This document shows, piece by piece, positions 7,433 to 8,535 of a DNA stretch of 8,535 nt (within the stretch, counting starts at the first letter, position 1; each line of letters begins with the position of its first letter). Origin of the DNA: Betaproteobacteria bacterium (GTDB lineage Bacteria; Pseudomonadota; Gammaproteobacteria; Burkholderiales; SG8-39); assembly GCA_005888925.1 (NCBI GenBank), contig VBCP01000067.1:1-8535 (forward strand), read 5' to 3'. Below the pieces are notes generated by a model. It ran no database searches and had not been told where the DNA came from. It saw only the letters and a list, made by a program, of their open reading frames with translations. The position numbers and the translations under genes are program-made.

Positions 7433-7438
7433 ATTATA
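7433..7438 (-). promoter_or_regulatory. Possible -10 element (TATAAT) before dacC
   Basis: On the - strand the bases read TATAAT, a perfect sigma-70 -10 hexamer, and include the TAA stop of rlpA. The hexamer 17 bases upstream (CGTGCC, 7461-7456) is a poor -35. A transcript from here would begin only about nine bases before the dacC ATG, leaving little or no ribosome-binding leader. It may be chance, although A/T-rich hexamers are rare in this GC-rich region. Confidence 0.25.
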
Positions 7439-7970
7439 AGCCGGCGCGCGCGCCGGGCACGATCGCTTCGATCTCGACTTCGCCGCTGCCGGTGCCGAGC
7501 AGGCCCAGGCGCTGCGCGGCGGCGTAGGAAAGATCGATCACGCGGCCGGAATGAAACGGCCCGCGATCGTTGATGCGCACGATCACCTGCTTGCCGCTCT
7601 TCAGGTGCGTGACGCGTACGTAGCTCGGGATCGGCAGGATCGGGTGCGCCGCAGTCATCGCATACATGTCGTAGGTCTCGCCGCTCGCCGTCTTCTGTCC
7701 ATGAAAGCGCTTGCCGTACCAGCTGGCGATGCCGCGCTGGTGAAACGGACGCACCGCGGCGAGCGGCACGTATTTCCTGCCGAACACCTCGTAGGGCCGG
7801 TTGGCGAAGCGATGCAAGGGCTCGGCGCGCGGCCGCGCATCGGCGATGCGGTCGAGATTGCCCGGCGGACTGGCGTCGGGGCCATCGTCCTTGTAGTAGG
7901 CGCCCTTCTTCTGCGCCGAGCTGCAGGCTGTGAGCAGCGCAAGCGCCACTATGGGCGCGAGGCGACTCAT
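7434..7970 (-). CDS. rlpA: RlpA-like septal-ring lipoprotein (DPBB domain, no SPOR)
   Basis: Outer-membrane lipoprotein with a double-psi beta-barrel domain. In Pseudomonas, RlpA is a lytic transglycosylase acting on glycan strands lacking stem peptides. The protein has 178 residues from ATG at 7970, which overlaps the dihydroorotase stop as ATGA. Lipobox LTAC places the lipidated Cys at residue 16. The next residue is Ser, so outer-membrane sorting is expected. The DPBB region spans about 79-170, beginning GIASWYG. Residues matching the proposed catalytic Glu, His and Asp are Glu98 (SGETYD), His109 (TAAHP) and Asp135 (NDRGPF). The protein ends right after this domain. The C-terminal SPOR domain that targets E. 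coli RlpA (362 aa) to denuded glycans is absent. Being followed by dacC, with whose product substrates it is functionally related, is common. Confidence 0.95.
   Translation of the reverse strand: MSRLAPIVALALLTACSSAQKKGAYYKDDGPDASPPGNLDRIADARPRAEPLHRFANRPYEVFGRKYVPLAAVRPFHQRGIASWYGKRFHGQKTASGETYDMYAMTAAHPILPIPSYVRVTHLKSGKQVIVRINDRGPFHSGRVIDLSYAAAQRLGLLGTGSGEVEIEAIVPGARAGL
7441..7456. repeat. 16-base perfect palindrome at the end of rlpA
   Basis: CCGGCGCGCGCGCCGG equals its own reverse complement. It lies in the last codons of rlpA, immediately upstream of the TATAAT and the rlpA stop. In RNA it could form a short GC hairpin, but no U-tract follows, so it is not a classic intrinsic terminator. 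GC-alternating runs also arise easily in GC-rich DNA. Confidence 0.6.
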
Positions 7971-8535
7971 GCTTCGTACACCACGTTGCCGGCGACCATC
8001 GTGTAGCGCACGCGCCCCGCGAGCTCGTAGCCGAGGAAAGGCGTGTTCTTGCCTTGGCTCTTCAGCGTCTCGGCCGATATGCGAACGCTGGCGCTGGGAT
8101 CGAACAGCGCGATGTCGGCGGGCGCGCCCGGCGCGAGCCGGCCCGAGCTGACGCCCAGCACGCGCGCGGGCTCCGAGGTAATGCGCGCCAGCGTCTTTGC
8201 GAGCGGCAGCTTGCGCGCTTCGCCCCATTTCAAGGTCAGCGGCAAGAGCAGCTCGAGCCCGGTCGCCCCCGGTTCGGCTTCGGCGAACGGCACGTGCTTG
8301 CCGTCGTCGTCCACCGGCGTGTGGTCGGAGCAGGCGCAGTCCACCGCGCCCTCTTCCAGCCCGCGCGAAAGCGCGTCGCGGTCGCGCTGGCTGCGCAGCG
8401 GCGGCTCCAGGCGGCAGTTGGAGTCGAAGTAACCGAGATCGCGGTCGCACAGGTGCAGATGATGAATGCCGACATCGCAGGTCACCGGCAGTCCCTCGCG
8501 CTTGGCGGCACGCATCATTTCGACCTCGCCGGCGG
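7967..8535 (-). CDS. pyrC: Dihydroorotase or PyrX-like homologue, N-terminus outside window
   Basis: Amidohydrolase-superfamily protein of de novo pyrimidine synthesis (carbamoyl-aspartate to dihydroorotate). The frame is open through the right edge (last complete codon at 8533-8531), so the ATG at 8518 is internal. About 188 C-terminal residues are visible, out of roughly 420. Visible hallmarks are CDVGIHHLHL (8480-8451) with a metal-ligand type His, SDHTPVDDD, whose Asp (codon 8326-8324) is at the catalytic position, PFAEAEPGATGLELLLPL, and a C-terminal G.LAPGAPADI.LFDP beta segment. The SDHTP form differs from the TDHAPH of canonical class I enzymes and resembles the PyrC'/PyrX proteins that accompany PyrB in Proteobacteria, some of which lack activity. 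The decisive N-terminal HxH metal site is not in the window, so activity cannot be judged. Its TGA overlaps the rlpA ATG by four bases. Confidence 0.9.
   Translation of the reverse strand, partial: AGEVEMMRAAKREGLPVTCDVGIHHLHLCDRDLGYFDSNCRLEPPLRSQRDRDALSRGLEEGAVDCACSDHTPVDDDGKHVPFAEAEPGATGLELLLPLTLKWGEARKLPLAKTLARITSEPARVLGVSSGRLAPGAPADIALFDPSASVRISAETLKSQGKNTPFLGYELAGRVRYTMVAGNVVYEA

Overview
The window is GC-rich, densely packed chromosomal DNA. It most likely comes from a betaproteobacterium, to judge from protein similarity to that group as I recall it and from the run rlpA - dacC - D-amino acid aminotransferase - ybeD - lipB - lipA, an order I associate with Betaproteobacteria. No taxonomic marker such as rRNA is present, so this is an inference. 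I see no mobile element, CRISPR array, tRNA or rRNA. No stretch longer than 300 bases lacks a gene.

Layout. The left quarter (1-2144, + strand) is the 3' three quarters of polA (DNA polymerase I). It runs from the end of the 5' nuclease domain through the proofreading-type domain to the complete polymerase domain. Everything to its right is on the - strand and appears to form one transcription unit, read from right to left: dihydroorotase (partial, 5' end outside the window), rlpA-like lipoprotein, D,D-carboxypeptidase (dacC/PBP5 type), class IV D-amino acid aminotransferase, ybeD (DUF493), lipB, lipA, an EamA/DMT-family permease and a DUF4197 exported protein. Junctions are very tight: ATGA overlaps at dihydroorotase/rlpA and ybeD/lipB, an 8-base overlap at lipB/lipA, a 13-base overlap at dacC/aminotransferase, and TGA directly followed by ATG at aminotransferase/ybeD.

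Functions. dacC trims D-Ala from peptidoglycan stem peptides. The aminotransferase interconverts D-Ala and D-Glu, which are peptidoglycan precursors. RlpA belongs to a family of septal lytic transglycosylases, so these three concern the cell wall. LipB and LipA make protein-bound lipoate from octanoyl-ACP, and YbeD is their usual small neighbour.

Points of interest. (1) The polA proofreading domain keeps its fold-level sequence but has lost three of the four metal-binding acidic residues. (2) The DUF4197 gene loses its conserved C-terminus exactly at the polA stop codon and reads out of family, antisense, into polA, as if a deletion had fused the two convergent genes. (3) The DMT permease has its first membrane helix encoded upstream of any ATG/GTG/TTG, which implies a CTG start or a damaged start codon. 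(4) A 16-base perfect palindrome and a TATAAT sit at the rlpA/dacC junction. I did not find a convincing new multi-gene system; the genes are mostly housekeeping.
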